A DNA stretch of 64,000 bases from Eucalyptus grandis (Eukaryota > Streptophyta > Magnoliopsida > Myrtales > Myrtaceae), in assembly GCF_016545825.1 (NCBI RefSeq), contig NC_052613.1:12400001-12464000 (forward strand), read 5' to 3'. Numbering within the stretch: position 1 is the first letter of the stretch; every line of letters begins with the position of its first letter. The notes beneath the pieces were generated by a model. It was not told the DNA's origin. It saw only the letters and a program-made list of their open reading frames with translations, and did no database searches. Both the position numbers and the translations under genes were made by a program. This document shows, one piece after another, positions 47,791-62,649 of the stretch.

Positions 47791-48090
47791 GTACCCTCTT
47801 GAAGTCATCGAAGGTCATGTGGATGGTGAAAGAGCGATGGCGAGGATTGAAAAACTGAGAAGACGTGCATGCAATTCTGTACCCTGTTATGAAGCTATAT
47901 TTGGCATCCCTACGTCGGAGCCTAAGTTTTATTTTAAGCGACTCTTTGCCAATTTATTTGACATATCAATGGAGAGATTTCACGTTAACTTTGGAACTGA
48001 AGTTTTATTTTAAGTACGGATATATGTCTTGCCTTGATAGGGATGTAATCTGACCGTGTCGGTTACTCTCGTGATAGTACTAGATTGCAT

Positions 48091-48293
48091 CCTTTGTCAG
48101 GAAACATTAATGTCGATTTTTCTGGATTATTTTTGTGAACAAATAACTTTCTAGATATAAAAAAAAATAATACTGAATAATAACAGAAGTGTCGAATTAC
48201 CTTCTAGTAGGAGAATCATATACCCATTATTGTCAAATTACCTTCTAGTAGGGGGATCATATACCCAATATATATATGCGCGCGCGCACCTCA
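48091..48293 (+). repeat. Short spacer with microsatellites and a local repeat
   Basis: The phrase aattaccttctagtaggngnatcatatacccan occurs twice (48195-48230 and 48238-48270). A (TA)n(GC)n tract follows at about 48269-48288. Confidence 0.7.
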
Positions 48294-48763
48294 TTATTCA
48301 CATGCTCCAAGTGAACAAACACGTTTGTATCTACTTCTCATTCTTGTCACAATTGGATATACACTTGTCAGGTTCCTCTCGCTTGAAATGTATGGCACAA
48401 ATTGCATGAGAACATCGTATACCAGTGTGTCCCTCGATCTCCAAGGGCAATTTTCCTTTTGCATGTTAATCACAAACTTGTTTGGTTTGTACTTCACTCC
48501 ATAACCTACTCTGTCATTCCAATGGCAATAAGTGCTTTCAGTTTTAGCCTTGCTTTCCTCTAATTTATCATGACTCGGGGGCAATACTCTCCATTCCATC
48601 TAGCAGCAACTGACATCTTCACTTGAATTCTTCTCATCCCATGGATTCTTTTGTCCTCAAGCATGGATGTGGTGGCAATGTTGTTGAGACGTGCCTTTGT
48701 GATTCTTCCTTCAATTCGCATGAATATGTTTAGTGCAGATTCTATGTTCTGCCAGGGGTACAA
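48294..48763 (-). pseudogene. MuDR-type transposase C-terminal remnant
   Basis: The minus-strand frame 48763-48560 gives SMLEDKRIHGMRRIQVKM then ARWNGEYCPRV. The next frame, 48599-48294, continues KLEESKAKTES, GYGVKYKPNKFVINM, a Cys, and YISSERNLTSVYPIV. This order (E-x-I-R, W-x-G..C-P-R, Y-x-V-K, F-V-x-N, then Y-x-x-x-Y-P) is that of the region around the SWIM zinc finger of Mutator transposases. The SWIM cysteines are largely lost and one frameshift separates the halves. The DDE core is not seen. Confidence 0.75.
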
Positions 48764-48799
48764 GCTCGTGGATAGCTAGAATTAATCCCTGCATAGAAC

Positions 48800-51700
48800 A
48801 TATCTGAGAACGAGACATCAAATTAAATTCATAGCAAAGAGGGAAAAAAGAGAAGAAGATGCCCTTAAGGTCCATCCCTTGTCTTTGCTTTCAATTTCCA
48901 TCCCCATATCATGCATTATATTACGTAGATACCGCGACCAAGAATCCTTTGTCTACCTACACATATTGCATTGGAGATTTTGCTGATTTCTTTTTCCTTT
49001 CATTGCCAAAGTGTCGGCATAAAGGTAGTGTCTTGCATGAACAATCATTCGAGTTTGATTACTAAACACCTAACGTTCAAATATAGAACATCTAAACTAA
49101 TTATTGGCGTTAAATTCCACTTTTTTTCTGTAGACTGTTGTGAGTCTTCTAAATAAAAGAGAATATTTGAGAATCTAAGTTTCAAAAGTACTTCGTGATT
49201 TAGAATCTATCTAATGTGCAGAAGCCTGGAAATGTTTTTCTTTTCTTTCGAAGTGGGAAGATACCAGTTTTTGGTGACAAAAGAATTCAATTACAAGGGC
49301 AAGTGTATGTCCTCAACTATTATAGTAGCAACACAAATTAAATGCAATAAGATCTTTTAATTTTGATACTCTGGACTTGATATTCCAACTTTGAAATTTT
49401 CCTAATTTAAAATTTTGCCACCATACAAAATGCTTAAGTTTACTCTACGGTGATTACCGAAAATAAGACTTGTCTATGCCTAACCTCATGCACCACCTTA
49501 ATAAGGAATGACAAACCGTTTTCTTTTTTGGTCGGTTATGACAAACCGTTGTCAAAAAGTGCTTAATTACCTACCTCAACTCTACCCAATTTGAATAATG
49601 CAAATATCTAATGAGTCATTCTTTAATTTTTTTCGAGAACTAATAGTGTTGATCGATGCTCGGAAAGTTATCCAATCAGTTCTAAACTTATTGTATAGAT
49701 GTCAATTTAGTCATAAATTTTTAGTTTTGTCAATTTAGTCTTAAACTTTTATTTGAAATTTCAATAGTCTTTCTGGTCAATTTTTGCTATAAATTACTAA
49801 TGTGATAATCCAATTATCACCAATTGTCCTACGCGGCACACGTTGTATTAGTGATTTCCAGCTAAAATTGGCTGAAATAACTATATTGAAATTTTATGCA
49901 AATATTTAGAATTAAATTAGTAAAATTAAATTGTATAAGACTAAATAGACATTTGTATAATAGATTATGACCGATCGAACAGTTTTTTCATGGATGTGGT
50001 ACTGAAAGCGGCACTGCATTAAGAAAAGACCCAATTGGAAGATACGTGGCGTTGCTTTAAAAAAGACCCGGTACTTCAACCAAAAAAAAAAAAAAAAACA
50101 AACAAACAAAGAAAAGCTACAGATCTCTCCCTGCGCGCCAAAATTAAATGAACAAGAAGATTACAAGTATTCACCTCAGGATCAAAAAAAAAAAAAAAAA
50201 AACCACCTCAGGATCAACGGAAACCTAAAGCAAAACATATATAGAAAGTCATAAGTAGTAAGGATCGAGATGGAGTCGATGGAATGACTATAAAGAACGT
50301 GACGAAATTAATGGGAAGAGGAGAAAATCGTCGCAGAGCTTCAATATCTTAAAATACTTTAAGAAGTGGAAGAAGATGACACCCTCGACTATGCTATAAC
50401 TTTCGAATTTTTGTTCGACTTTCCTTTTCAATTTCACTTTTAGCTTTTAGCTTTTTATTTTTTATTTTTATTTCATTTCTCCTCTCCCTGTGCATCCTGT
50501 CAATGTGATTTCCATGTTTTACTAAATGTCATAAGTTGAGGGCCATTAGATTCCAGTTGGCTGTGATTCCAAGTTCAATTTAAATTACAATTTCATTTTC
50601 GATTGCAGCAGTTTAATTTCAGTTCACTTTTTAATTTTCTTTATTTTCAGTCGGCAGTAGCATGGACAATTTATCCTAGTCAAATTGCAGATATTTTGAT
50701 TATTGGCCGTCCGTAAATTTGAGCCCACTAATTTCTATATTTTTACTCCAATGAACTATATTTTTGAACAACAAAATTAGCCTCACAAAAAATTTAAAAC
50801 CCACGACACAATAAAAAAAAAAGGGTCAAACTTAAAAACCAAAGATAAATTCAAGTTACTAGGACAAAATTAATTATAATAAAACTTGAAATTGAGTTCT
50901 TAAAATTTCATTTTGTGTGATTGTGATTTTGATTCTCATTAGCATTGAATTTACGTTACTATACATTCAATTGAGCTAAATCTGAAGGGTATCTTTCAGT
51001 TATTTCTTATTAATGAGTACTTTGAGTTATTTATTAAGCAACGACAAATACAAAAGTTTTATGGATTTCATTGCACTATTTCTGTATTGTGTAATGAAGG
51101 CATTGAAAATTGAAACATTTTTTATCATGTATATTTAACTAGTGTCCCATAGTCAGTCATTCACAAATAACAAGACTCGAGCTTTGGGCCACATTATGTC
51201 AATAATGTAATTGTGGTGTGTGATCTAGTTCAATCATGCGCAAGAGCTATGATCAGAATTGTTTTGCAAAATTATGTTTAGTGACTCTTATGTGCATATA
51301 ATTTGCTGTCATTGTGCGTGCGTTACGTTTAAAGGACGCCCTTAAGTTAGTTTTAGAGTATTTGTACGGTTAGGCAACTAGTATGTTGTAACTTAGTTCA
51401 ATCGGGAAATATATTCAACAAAAATGAAGATTGTGGATCAAATTTGTTTTTAAATTAAAAAATTAAATGTCGATGTTTACAAATTTATAGATGATCAAAA
51501 CTTCAGAATTCTGTATAAATTTTCCTGTTCAAAAACAGCTTAGCGTTTTGCTTATTGACCTCACTAAAAACAATCTTCGCTCTGCCACTGCTAGCCAAGT
51601 AGTTTAGTTTTCTTTAAATTTTCAAGCAGTACTTACATTGCTGTTAATTGTTATCTCAGAACACTTCTCTCAGGAGATGACATGCCTTTCGCAAATCTAT

Positions 51701-51850
51701 CTTAATTTGAGAAAGACAGACTTGATAATACAATCATTTTGTGGTCGAAACAGAATTGCATTTGTTCTTCCGAATCGTCTGAATATTAAATTCACGCCTT
51801 GTGCAATTTCACAGCACCAATAGTTGTTCAGGAATTACTTGCTTAGAGTA
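48800..51850. other. Long gene-less stretch
   Basis: AT-rich, with poly-A runs at 50082-50098 and 50184-50202. Apart from the MITE at 49645-49990 I see no gene, RNA or clear element. Confidence 0.4.
49645..49990 (+). mobile_element. MITE with fcagtcctaaac-type ends
   Basis: The left end has agttctaaacttattgtata and tgtcaatttagtc. The reversed right end has ataatctattatacaaatgt and tatttagtcttat. Internal phrases (gctaaaattggctg, attgtcctacgcggcac) follow the same plan as the 21137-22484 element. Exact ends and target duplication are unresolved. Confidence 0.5.
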
Positions 51851-53330
51851 GTCTGCACCAACGGTGTTGTTAATATGAATCCAGTAGAATGTTTAGGGAA
51901 GAACTCTGCAGTGGATGTTTTCGAGCGCCAAAGATTTTCTTTTTCGAAGAAATGCTCTTGGCCACAAGATGTTTACTGACAGCTAAAGAAGAAACTATCT
52001 CCAAGTTGTGGCTGTGCAGTCAATATTGGAGAAGAGACACCGCGAAAGAGTTCAACAAATCGTCATCTAGCTTCGGAGAATACGATATTCAAGTTTCAGA
52101 GTTTTAAGATGGACGGTGATCATTTGAGCATAAATATTGGTGATCATGAAATCTGGGAGCAGAGAAGGGCCAGATCGAAAGCACTAGAGTCCGTGAATGG
52201 AACACAAATCCAAGCAGAATTCAAATAACGTGTGTTTCTCCTGCTCTGCGCCGTTGTTAGAGTAGGCAATGTCAACAAGTTCATTTGAGGCCCTTGAAAA
52301 GTATTCTACCAAAGAGAGGGTCTTGGTCCTAAGCAAGACCTTAAAAGGCTTTGACTGCCAGGAAGTAGACTGGCTAGAGGCTGAAAAGGGCCTCGAAAAA
52401 TATTCCTTTCCCACTGCCCTACCCGTCCACTCCCCTTCGGAGGAAGGGAGGGCAATCTGGATCCAAGCGGGCTTCCCCGTTAAAACACATGAACGCACGG
52501 CGCAGGAAATGAAGGGGCTGGGGACAAACAGTTCATTTGAGGCCCTTGAAAAGTATTCTACCAAAGAGAGGGTCTCTTTGTCCGACATTATGAACATACA
52601 GGGTCCTTCCGGGAACTCATCGTTTTGCGTCGCAGCGGGTATCAAGAATGCCGGCATCCTCCGAGCCCTTCTCGAGGTCATCCTTGACAAGTGGCTCGCA
52701 GCCGAGGCCAACTACCGAGGGGACCCCGCACTCCACGTCGCAACAAGAGTTGGCAGGATCCGCTCGGCTGAGCTTCTCCTTGGCTGTGGCAGCATTGTGC
52801 ACATGGCAAACGACGCGGGGAACACCACGTTGCATGAAGCTGTGAAGAATGGTTACTCCAAGTTGACCCGTTTGCTCCAGAGTCGAGGCTCAAGAGCGGT
52901 GTATCCGGAGAACAAGGAGAGCAAATGGCCACCGTACTTGGCAATGGAGATCGGAAACTTGGAGATTCTCAAGCTTCTCAAGGAGGCGATAGATGAAAAT
53001 GAAGTCCTTTGGTCCAAGATGCAAGCCATGTCCCCGGTTCGCGGAGCCATGGGGTACTAGAGGTTTGGTCAGTGATCGTACTTAGGGCTCTCACTATGGT
53101 ACATTCATCATTCCGACCGTACAAATTTATGGGTGTGTCTATTTTAGGACCGTCCCAACTACTAAACCTTTAGGTCTCACGCACATTTTTCGTTTTTCTA
53201 TTAGAATGGTTTAACTTTATCTAGAGCCCGGATCAACAATTGAAAGTTTCCTATAAATTTCGGCCCAGAAGAAGGCTGGTAAGATATCTTTGGACTTGGG
53301 TCATGGCAAAACTTACCACCTTTCCAGTGA
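51850..53330 (+). pseudogene. ACD6-like ankyrin gene, old 5' copy C (leader, exon 1 and part of intron 1)
   Basis: The leader resembles copies A and B (cttcggagaa, atttcagagtt before the ATG). The start at 52109 reads MDGDHLSINIGDHEIWEQ, then a TAA ends it at codon 39. A later frame, 52269-53060, carries ankyrin pieces (GPSGNSSFCVAAG, GDPALHVATRVG, GNTTLHEAVKN) and stays open to a TAG just after AMSPVRGAMGY. Within it a 46-bp coding block (SSFEALEKYSTKERV) occurs twice, 254 bp apart, with unrelated sequence between. Intron 1 homology runs on to about 53330. Exons 2 and 3 are absent, so there is no PGG membrane domain. Confidence 0.8.
52275..52575 (+). repeat. 254-bp internal duplication/insertion in ankyrin copy C
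   Basis: The block tcatttgaggcccttgaaaa is found at 52279 and 52533, each continued by the same 26 bases (gtattctaccaaagagag...). Copies A and B have the segment once. The intervening about 208 bp (52322-52529) has no counterpart in A or B and is open in the same frame. Confidence 0.85.
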
Positions 53331-54330
53331 AATAGCTGATATACAAGAAAGGCCATTGTTTCAGTTGTACTGAATAATCATGTATGTAAAATTAGAGGTG
53401 TTAAATGGGTCATTGACCCATTTATGGACCCATTTCTAATTAAATGGGTCATTAATGGGTCAAGCATCATTTCTCAAAACACCCATAATGGGTTTTGAAA
53501 TTAAATAAGCTGAGATATATGGGTCTTAAATGGGTTTGTTTTCATACCCATTTAGGACATATTTATCAATCCATTAAAAATGAACACATCTATAGAGAGA
53601 CTCTATTCTCTATTTAACTTTTACAAAAATATTTTTGTAAAACTGAAATTATAATTATTTTTTTCTTTTAATTTTCTTTTCTTTTTTTCCTTTCTTCTTC
53701 CTCCGGTCGTTGGCACGGTGATGGCAAATGACCAGCTAGGCGAGCCTCGAGCTCGTCGGATTTAGCGAGGCTCAAGCCTCGCCAGCCGTTGGCGAGGCCT
53801 CCGCCTTGCTAGATCTAGCGAGCTTGAGACTCCGCCGATATCAAGAGAGGCTGCCGGCCGACGTTGTGGCCGGCAGCTAGCCAAAGAAGAAGAACAACAA
53901 AAATAAAAATAAAAAATAAAAAATAAAATTAATAATTAAAATTGATTTTTTAAAATGTATATTTTTAAAAATTATAAAAATTGTCCATTAAATTTGTGTT
54001 GTATAAAAATATTTTAGTAATGCCATTTTTTTTAAACATATATATAAGAAATAAGATTGTTTAAGTTTAGTTAAATGGGTCGGGTATAAGTTGGGTATGG
54101 GTCGGAAAATTTACATTAAGCATACATGGGTCATAAAATGAGTTAATGGGTCAATTTGGGATGGACCATTAATGACCCGACCCAAACCTGAGCCAACCCG
54201 ATCCATTCATTTAACACCTCTATATAACATAAAAGCACCTCCTTTCCTTCATGCTGGTCAACATTTATTACAAAGTGAAATGATGATTCGTTGGACAAAT
54301 TATATTACTACCAACTACTACAAATCTTGG
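53331..54330 (+). repeat. Short match to 28605-28770, split by a MITE
   Basis: The sequence 53341-53392 plus 54231-54330 matches 28605-28770 (acaagaaaggccat, catgctggtc[g/a]acattt, ccaactactacaaatc). The 28.6-kb site lacks the hAT-type element, so it serves as the empty-site reference. Confidence 0.85.
53393..54222 (+). mobile_element. hAT-type MITE, 830 bp
   Basis: The termini are tagaggtgttaaatgggtc and its inverse ttaacacctcta. Subterminal ends are full of atgggtca/tgaccca words. The flanking 8-mers tgtaaaat and tataacat match at 6 of 8 positions. The homologous sequence at 28.65 kb is uninterrupted. The middle contains a GC-rich cgaggct cassette (53740-53890). Confidence 0.85.
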
Positions 54331-54479
54331 AGAGAACAATTAAGAATAGTCTTGCAGAATGCAAAATGACTACACTACATGCACCGAAAATATGTAATAC
54401 ACAATCTATCAACAGAGTTCAGTAGATAAGAAAAAGACTGATATAATTATTAAAAGAAGCATGTTTCAAGCAACTATTA

Positions 54480-56385
54480 TTTCACTTCTAGAGTGCATAC
54501 CCAAGAACTCCCTGCCGTTTAAGGCATCAACTTGTATCTCCACAGCATCGTAGGGCAGCACGTTCGTCAGTAATATTGTACTTCTTGTTCAGGCTCTTGG
54601 ATACAAAGTACATTGCAGCAGCTCGTATTTTACCGTAATTTTCACAGTGAAGCTGAAATTACCTGGAATCACAAAATGTGTAAATCTAAGCACCAATACA
54701 GCCAGTTCTACAGTAGGATTCTTACAACAAGCTGAAAAACATTATTGAACATTCAATATTGCAAATAGACGGATGACACTAAAAACCCACCTTCTGTACA
54801 TGTTTGAAAAGCAATACCAATATAATGAACTTTGAGCATTCAACATTTTAAACACCAAAACAACCAAATTGGATTTGAAAGATAGCAAATCGCCTTATCA
54901 GCAAATCAACCTAACTAAGTCCTTTTTTTCTCACACTTCCCCCAAGAAAAAAAATCTCCTGTTTTGCAGCATGACCACGTGAAACGAAAGAAAACACATT
55001 TGACAACAGGAAAGGTGAGGTGATAGGTGAAATCACCTCAGCAGGCCAGAGCACATTACATATATCAGTCCATTACAATGTGTTAGTATATCACGTTTCA
55101 GCTTTCTTAGACATAACAAATCTAAAATTTAAGCCAATCCAATCTCATGGCTATATTTTACTTATGTTATGATCACATTATGATGAGAATTGCATAAACA
55201 CATCTACCTTTTATATATTTGGGCCAAGTACCATAAGGCCGTATTTGAGCAAAACAAACCCATTAAGCCAATCTGAAAGGCAGGTACCATTGCATTCGTT
55301 TTGCCATCATCCAATGATACTTACATCTAATTTCCAAATTATGCATGTTCCACCTATCTACATCATTAGGAGTTAATTCCATTAGAACAATGTCAATCAT
55401 AGACAAGAACCCTAGATGGAATTCCTTCAATAAAACTGACTGAAAGGAAATATATTATCAAAGAGCCAAGCCATATAATGCACTCATACAGAAAAATGGC
55501 ATATTTTGTCAGTGAGCAATTCAGCATGGCTTTTATTCCACGGACTCTATTTCAATTTCATCTATAATAGCAATAATAAATAGTACCAATGAGAAATCAC
55601 ATGCCAAAGAAAAATAATGTGATTGGCTCCATCATTCATCTCCACATATAAACTACAATCTCTTAGGCGTCAATCATATAGAAACTTGCATACAATGGTT
55701 TGATGACCCTCTCTACTTATTCAGCAATTACTGTTATATGTAGTCTTGCCTGATAAACACTCTCCTGGGTCGTATACATGAGCTGTTACAGAGACAAGAT
55801 GAAGAGGCATGTTGCCTCTTAGTGAAGCAATATAAAATTACATCCTCCTACCAAATGAGCAAAGCATGCAACTTATCAATCACCTTCTTTTGCTGCCAGA
55901 CATCTTAATCATCTTGGAGAGGAAGGTAAATCGAAATCAGTTGTAACTTCACATAAATAATCATAACCATGTCTTACCATTGCTCGTGAGATAATCAAAT
56001 GACTCGAGAGCCTCGGAGGTTTTCCTGTAGATGTTTGGTTATAAGACATGCACAAGTGATTGTCAACCCATCTGTAGTTAGAACAAAATGAGCACAATCA
56101 TCAACTCTTAGCATTATTGAAAGTTTCTAGACTTAGACTACTGCTTAGACTACTGCTTAAAGGACACAGGTGAAGCCCCATCTAATCTGGCTGATACTAA
56201 GTAAAAACCAATACACACGATTTGGATGGTGTGCAAAAGATATGAGATTTGCCAAAGCTGGATTAACAAGTAAATATTTCTTTATGGTCTACAATTGACA
56301 TCGCCGACTTTATGAGTTTAGCTGTATCGTCAATGATAACACCGCGTCATGATATAGAAAAAGGAGGCTACCTCCACCACTTTTT

Positions 56386-56433
<48 letters not shown>

Positions 56434-56650
56434 TGTGGCTGGTTTGACTTGACTTTTCGAGAAAAATTTTCGACCCAGCTTGTCAATGATATCTGCAGGA
56501 TCCAATTTTTCATGTAAGTTATGATCATAATGGCACTCAAAAGTAACAAGGGGCTTTGTGACATCCTGAAATTCGACTCCGTTTCGATAAAGTGAAATGG
56601 GCATGTTGTCAACGTGCCTATGGTCCTTTTTCTCTGAGCTGATCACTCAC
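54480..56650 (-). pseudogene. Possible unrecognised minus-strand gene remnant
   Basis: The frame 56646-56368 is open (MISSEKKDHRHVDNMPISLY, then VTFECHYDHNLHEKLDPADI, then a run of 16 Asp from the ATC repeat). About 56090-55980 gives another open segment ending just before a gtaaga donor-like site. About 54670-54490 gives a third segment with YDAVEIQVDALNGREFLG. Spacing and one good donor hint at exons of one gene, but I do not recognise a family and the frames are unproven. The rest of the region is AT-rich and could be intron. Confidence 0.3.
56386..56433 (+). repeat. (ATC)16 microsatellite
   Basis: Sixteen perfect ATC units. On the minus strand they would encode a poly-Asp or, in another frame, poly-Met run. 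Confidence 0.98.
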
Positions 56651-56879
56651 GAGTTAACTAACTTATTGGGTGAAGCCGTTAAGGGATGTATTTGCAGTAA
56701 AATTCCTAAAAGCTACTCAATTGGTTGGATTAGACTAAAATCACGTTTGATCGATTCTAACCATGAAATTTAAATTGATCTCGGGAATCGAATATTCGAG
56801 CGTGTCACAATTCATTTTTAGGACCGTCTCATCGTCTGTCAATTTATTGATGAGTCCGAAATTTCAATAAAGAAATTAT

Positions 56880-57190
56880 CGGAGAAAAATTGAAGATCAA
56901 AAGAAAATAGAAAGGAAAGGAAAGAGAAAAGAAAAAAAGAATAAGACTATTATTTTATTTCTTTTTTCTCTCTCCCTTTCTCTTTTTCTCTCTCTCTCTC
57001 TCTCCTCTCCCCTTCTCCTTCGTGCGCACCCCCCATCGAACACGAGAAAATATTGGCTGGGTTTTACCCTCCACGTAGGCGCGGTGTCGACGTTCAAAAG
57101 CGCTCCGGGGCCCACCACTCGACGCCCCTCCATCTTCGCGCTTCTATCTCTCTCCTCTCTCTTCTCGCTCTCTCCAAAATAAATGGCTGG
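56880..57190 (+). repeat. Pyrimidine-rich (CT)n tract
   Basis: The stretch 56960-57022 is almost only C and T, with a (CT)9-10 core at 56989-57004. Such tracts often precede plant genes. Here the sequence beyond turns GC-rich and leads to the gene-fragment chain. Confidence 0.6.
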
Positions 57191-57743
57191 TGGCTCGGCT
57201 TGGCCGGCGGCGAAAAAAGGACGGATCAGAAGGGTAATGAATGCGCTGCGCTCCCGCTTAAATTTTTTCTCTCCTCGCTTGAATTTTTTTGGGTTCTATC
57301 TCTCTCTCTTCGTCGAAGAGCAGACAGAGAATGAGCTGCACTTCCCTCTCGGAGCATCTCACCCCTCCGCCTCCGCCTCCGCCTCGCCAGTCATTTACCT
57401 CTGGCACGTCGCCTTCTCCAAGAGCCCCGCCTGTCGCAGCTGGTTCCTGACCGCCTCTGCCTCCCACTTGTTTCCAACGCGTAAGGTTTGTGCTCGCGTT
57501 GGTCTCTCGGCAACTTCTGGGCCTCTGTTTGATTTCCTCCCTCCGACGAACTCGTCATCAACTCCGACTCCAAGCCACCGCCGCCGCCAGAATCCGCGCG
57601 CTGTTCTAGAGGTCGAAGAAGTCTCTAGAGCTTCACGAGACCATCGATCTTTCCCTCGGCTATTATGCTCTGACGGCTCCGGGCGTCGAGGTTTGTTCTT
57701 AGTCACGTTCGCAATGGTTCTGTTTTCGAGATGTACGAAATGA
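57183..57743 (+). other. Ser/Pro-rich open frame ahead of the isomerase fragment
   Basis: A 186-codon open frame starts at an ATG (MAGGSAWPAAKKGRIRR). It is rich in Ser, Ala and Arg, which would fit a plastid transit region upstream of the plastid-type isomerase exons that follow. It is not continuous with them, and another frame (from 57331, MSCTSLSEHLTPPPPP) is equally plausible. I cannot confirm that it is coding. Confidence 0.3.
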
Positions 57744-57799
57744 ATAGGTTCGTGTTCTGTCGCGCAAGATGTCGCGACGGCAGAGTCGAGGCCGAAGAA

Positions 57800-58581
57800 C
57801 ATATCGCCCTCGGATGTGAGCCGAATCGGGTTCACGAGACGAGTCCGTGGAGGAGATAGAGCCTCGGTTCCAGGCCGTGTTCAAGGTGATGGAGGAGCTG
57901 GGGAAGGGTGCGATCGCAAACCCTGCCCAGACGAGGGCTGCATGGTCGGGCACTACTGGTTGAGGAAGTCGGAAATCGCGCCGGCCTGGTTCCTGAAGGC
58001 GCATATTGAGAGAGCACGCTTGATGCTGTCTGCAATTTCGCTGCCAACGTGGTGAGCGGTAAGGTCAGTTCTGGAATTCTGGTCCTTGTTGCTCTGTGTG
58101 GTAAGAGAGTCTGTAGTTCCCTGCGTTTTTTTTTCTTGGGAATCGGTTTGCTGTTGTAGATGCTCGTGTCTGTTTTTTAGTAAATTCCAGCATTGTCTTA
58201 GTCGCTCGAGGAAGCGTGAGCCGAGAATAAATTGAATCAGTTTCTGGTCAAAGAGATGGAGAGCTCGTTTACATATTATTCACTTGAAATGACCATGTAT
58301 GGAAATTTCTGACTCCAAGATGTAGTAATTTCAAAATTTTCTTCAGGTTTTCTGATTAATGTCAGGATGAAATTCAGTTTCTGATCGTTGGTTTTCGTTT
58401 AGTGTGCTTAACTGATTGCATTGGACACGGAAGGATTGATTGACTTGATTATGTTTGACGCTTAATTTGCAGATTAAGCCCCCTTCTACTTCTCCCGTGG
58501 ATCGCTTTACTCAAGTACTTTCAGTTGGAATTAGATGTTCAGCTCTTGGGCCACGGTTTGTTGCAGAGACATTGGCCAAGT
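57800..58581 (+). pseudogene. Phosphoglucose isomerase (plastid type) fragment, two exons
   Basis: The intact enzyme interconverts glucose-6-phosphate and fructose-6-phosphate. Exon one (about 57800-58073) carries DVSRIGFT, RFQAVFKVMEELGKGAIANP and, after frame jumps, GCMVGHYWLRKSEIAP and FLKAHIERA, ending at a gtcagt donor. Exon two (58473-58581) gives [20 protein letters not shown] then [14 protein letters not shown]. The conserved Gly-Gly-Ser sugar-phosphate-binding step reads Arg-Cys-Ser here. At least three frame changes occur in exon one, and the remaining two thirds of the enzyme is missing. Confidence 0.8.
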
Positions 58582-58937
58582 GTAAGGAGTGCTACAAGAC
58601 CAGGAAGATCTTTGTTTCTATATGTGTTTGCCTCTCGTACTTGGGCTAACATTTTAGTCCGATAGTCATGGATGTTGAGTACACTAAGGATTGCGGTTGT
58701 GTCGAAGAATCTATACCGGGTAAATGTGTTGATGCTAAGTGGCGGGCAGGTTGAATTGCGATAAACTGCTTGTGATGTTAAATTAACATATTGATCTTTG
58801 TTTTCTTGTGATAGGAAGCAAGATGCATGGCTTTTCTATTTATCTGGTTTAATTATGTTGTCGCCGATGCTTCCCGACCCTTTGCTATTGATTAAATAAG
58901 GTTTTGTCTTTTCTTCTTGTCGGCTCGATAAGTTTAG

Positions 58938-59251
58938 TGACACACAATGCCAGCAGGAGTCACGGTTGAAGTTCATCATAGAGGCCCCGGCAACAGGTTT
59001 TATTACTTAATTCAACTTAAATATGATTTATGTGATTTTCAGTTTGGAATGTAAATACAGCTGTTATATATGTTAAAATCTGATGGAGTGTTTTTGATTT
59101 ATTATCCTGACCTGCATCTGTGAAACTAAATTAGGCTCCTTTGATGTTTGCAGATAGTTGAGTGTAGGCGAGTGCTCAAGTGGACATATGCATATGGTTA
59201 TTATCTACCAGAATATGATCATGCTAAGAAACAATTTGAGTATTTGCAAGG
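58938..59251 (+). pseudogene. ARIADNE-type RBR E3 ubiquitin ligase fragment, two exons
   Basis: The intact protein is an RBR-type ubiquitin ligase. The first piece (about 58948-58998) reads QQESRLKFIIEA. The second (59153-59250), after a tgcag acceptor, reads [20 protein letters not shown], then a short stretch ending in YLQG at a gtttgt donor. This is the helical Ariadne segment after the RING2 domain. The catalytic RING domains are not present. It follows the isomerase piece by under 400 bp on the same strand. Confidence 0.8.
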
Positions 59252-60089
59252 TTTGTATTGGAGAGTAGGATTGTGGATAGACAATGGCCATGCATATTTT
59301 TGGAATGTGTTATTGCACGTCACATGTAAATATAGACTTCCTAGTAAAATATCTCTATGGTTGTCACCTTATAGGATATTGCTCACTTTAGGCCTGATAT
59401 GAAGTTGCTTATTTTAAGTGCCAAACTAGATGCGAGAGAAGTTCAGTGATTTTTTCACTCCACCCGATATTTAGATATGCAGTAAGGCGGTATCCAATTG
59501 AAATTCTTCACACCAGTGCACCTGGCAGATTACTTGGATGCAGCTATTCAAAGTGTAAATAAGACAAGTGTACTTTTTATTTATTATAAGACAAATGCAC
59601 TTTGGCCAATCAACTAACACTATTTTACCTTCATATCATTTCAATTTGGGTGCATCTAAAACAGGTTCATTTCCTTTTTATTTTTATTTTTTTTGTTTCT
59701 GACTTGAATCGCTGCAAAATATTGTTAAGCTCTGTCATCGGAGAATATGTTGGAAAGAATGACAGCATGTATCTGCCTTTTTTTTTTTTCCATAGGTATA
59801 GCAGCATGTATCCATTAGACTAGTTATTGAAGAAAGCATGTATCGTTGGCCTCGTGCTTATGCTTACAGTCATCCCTTCAAATTATCAAATACTCTACAA
59901 AACCATCTATTGTCCCTTTCATTTGCTGAGTGGCCATCCCTTATTCTTCTGTTTACTTCTTGTCATTTATTGCTGTCCATCGGATTCTCATCGTGAGAGT
60001 ATAAAAGTTCACATTTGTAATACAAAGTTGACCCCGGTCAAGCTCTTTGGAAGTTGTACTTAGCTTTTTGTTTGTTTCGCATGTTGGTT

Positions 60090-62645
<2,556 letters not shown>

Positions 62646-62649
62646 ATGT

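Larger units (their letters stand above)
41941..48090 (+). repeat. Young segmental duplication, copy B (ankyrin gene unit)
   Basis: High-identity direct copy of 18959-25838. It preserves the pre-insertion sites of the copia element (left edge) and of the MULE-type element, so B shows the ancestral state at both points. It has extra sequence at 42318-42404 and 43196-43280, and three rather than two upstream repeat units. Confidence 0.95.
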
